Assembly (NCBI GenBank): GCA_029250925.1
Contig: JAQXEH010000058.1
Location: forward strand, 1 to 64,000
Origin: Hellea sp.
GTDB taxonomy: Bacteria; Pseudomonadota; Alphaproteobacteria; Caulobacterales; Maricaulaceae
Reading direction: 5' to 3'
DNA length: 64,000 nucleotides
Under the pieces are notes generated by a model, which did not search any database, had not been told where the DNA came from, and was given only the letters and a program-made list of their open reading frames with translations. Below, in pieces: positions 63,507-64,000 of the stretch (its first letter is position 1; every line of letters begins with the position of its first letter). Both the position numbers and the translations under genes were made by a program.

Positions 63507-64000
63507 CTACATTCTTTCATATATTTGAGTAATGCTAATTTCGCCTTCGGTATGTGTTTGCTGGAGAGTATTATCGTCAATTAACTCGATTTTTACTTTG
63601 TTCACAGAGCCTTCATAATCAGACATGGAACTCACCATAGCTGTTTCAATAGCAATTCCTGACTCATCAACATCAAATGAACCAAACCCAAAATTTTGAG
63701 ATTTTTCACTCTCAAACCTAACATTATTCAGCCATATAAAGTGACCACCACCAATCATCTTAGTTTCATTATACACGGCAGAGTCAGCAGTTCCAGATAT
63801 TGCAGGTAACCGACTTTTAAGTTTCCAAAGTCCGTCGTACTCTGATATGTCCACAGAAACAGTATCCCACTGCTCTACCATATCAAGAACACGGCCATCC
63901 TCGTATTTCATACCAATGATAGTTTGATCAAAACCATTTACAGTTTGTTCAATATCTACATCAAAACTATAACCTGAAACTGGACCATCGTGATTTACCC
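63507..64000 (-). CDS. Unidentified protein, N-terminus cut by window edge
   Basis: The frame is open from 64000 to the TAG/TAA-type stop at 63507 (164 codons visible), so the gene begins outside the window; an internal ATG at 63911 is not needed as a start. The sequence is acidic and looks like beta strands: DGPVSGYSFDVDIEQTVNGF, EYDGLWKLKSRLP, GGGHFIWLNNVRF. No family was recognised. It ends 4 bases past the Trp-rich protein gene on the other strand. Confidence 0.65.
   Translation of the reverse strand, partial: VNHDGPVSGYSFDVDIEQTVNGFDQTIIGMKYEDGRVLDMVEQWDTVSVDISEYDGLWKLKSRLPAISGTADSAVYNETKMIGGGHFIWLNNVRFESEKSQNFGFGSFDVDESGIAIETAMVSSMSDYEGSVNKVKIELIDDNTLQQTHTEGEISITQIYERM

Noticed and set aside
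1-64000. Search for insertion sequences, prophage genes, CRISPR arrays, toxin-antitoxin pairs and further tRNA or rRNA genes
   Set aside because: None was seen; every gap over about 100 bases was read by eye and only one tRNA found.

Overview
The window is a densely packed stretch of an AT-rich (about one third G+C by eye) alphaproteobacterial chromosome. The assignment rests on several lineage-typical genes: a BamF/DUF3035 lipoprotein next to lspA, an NDUFA12 homologue followed by a DUF2155 gene, the order coaD-cyclophilin-cyclophilin-queA-tgt, ETF-QO followed by TPR and ispE genes, and a DUF2007 gene near glyQ-glyS-ppdK. Intergenic gaps are short (none over 300 bases), many genes overlap by 1, 4 or 8 bases, and there are no transposases, phage genes or CRISPR repeats. 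A low-GC, streamlined, probably marine alphaproteobacterium fits best; genus cannot be told from the sequence.

Layout. 1-4770 (minus): the end of an outer-membrane beta-barrel gene, tRNA-Lys, and an operon coaD-ppi-ppi-queA-tgt (CoA synthesis, protein folding, queuosine modification). 4835-8249 (minus): glmU-rpiA-gor; gph lies opposite. 9019-16357 (minus): a seven-gene operon that looks like a lipid head-group or surface-glycan assembly system: DUF2141 protein, double-GNAT-like acyltransferase, nucleotidyltransferase, a flippase fused to a CDP-alcohol phosphotransferase, a HAD phosphatase, a second LicC-like nucleotidyltransferase and an AspH/LpxO-like hydroxylase. Divergent from it at 16459-20587 are lptF, lptG, a DAG/ceramide-kinase-like gene and a Tam41-like nucleotidyltransferase. 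Together these form the most unusual part of the window.

20599-34636: tRNA and rRNA modification (tadA, an RluB-like gene, rsmD), mutL, bamF-like and lspA, a large autotransporter, glnE with an unclear N-terminus, parE, DUF2155 and NDUFA12. 34742-42078 (plus): ygfZ, a GNAT gene, tag, a PA3286-type KAS III, an HD hydrolase and the complete de novo NAD set nadA-nadB-nadC. 42075-50007 (minus): PhoD-like lipoprotein, SleB-type hydrolase, ppdK, glyS, glyQ, DUF2007. 50111-56469: a polyprenyl synthase (plus), then ETF-QO, TPR lipoprotein, ispE and a WecA-like transferase (minus). 56592-59926 (plus): RimK-like ligase, family-4-type UDG and a SulP transporter. 59928-64000: mnmA with a previously unlisted 45-residue membrane ORF coupled to its stop codon, ptsN, hpf, a Trp-rich membrane protein and an unidentified partial gene.

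Most genes are ordinary housekeeping. Points that deserve attention are the 9-20 kb lipid/surface locus and its fusion protein, a tgt lacking two of three zinc cysteines, the non-canonical start problem of glnE, and the small gene behind mnmA.
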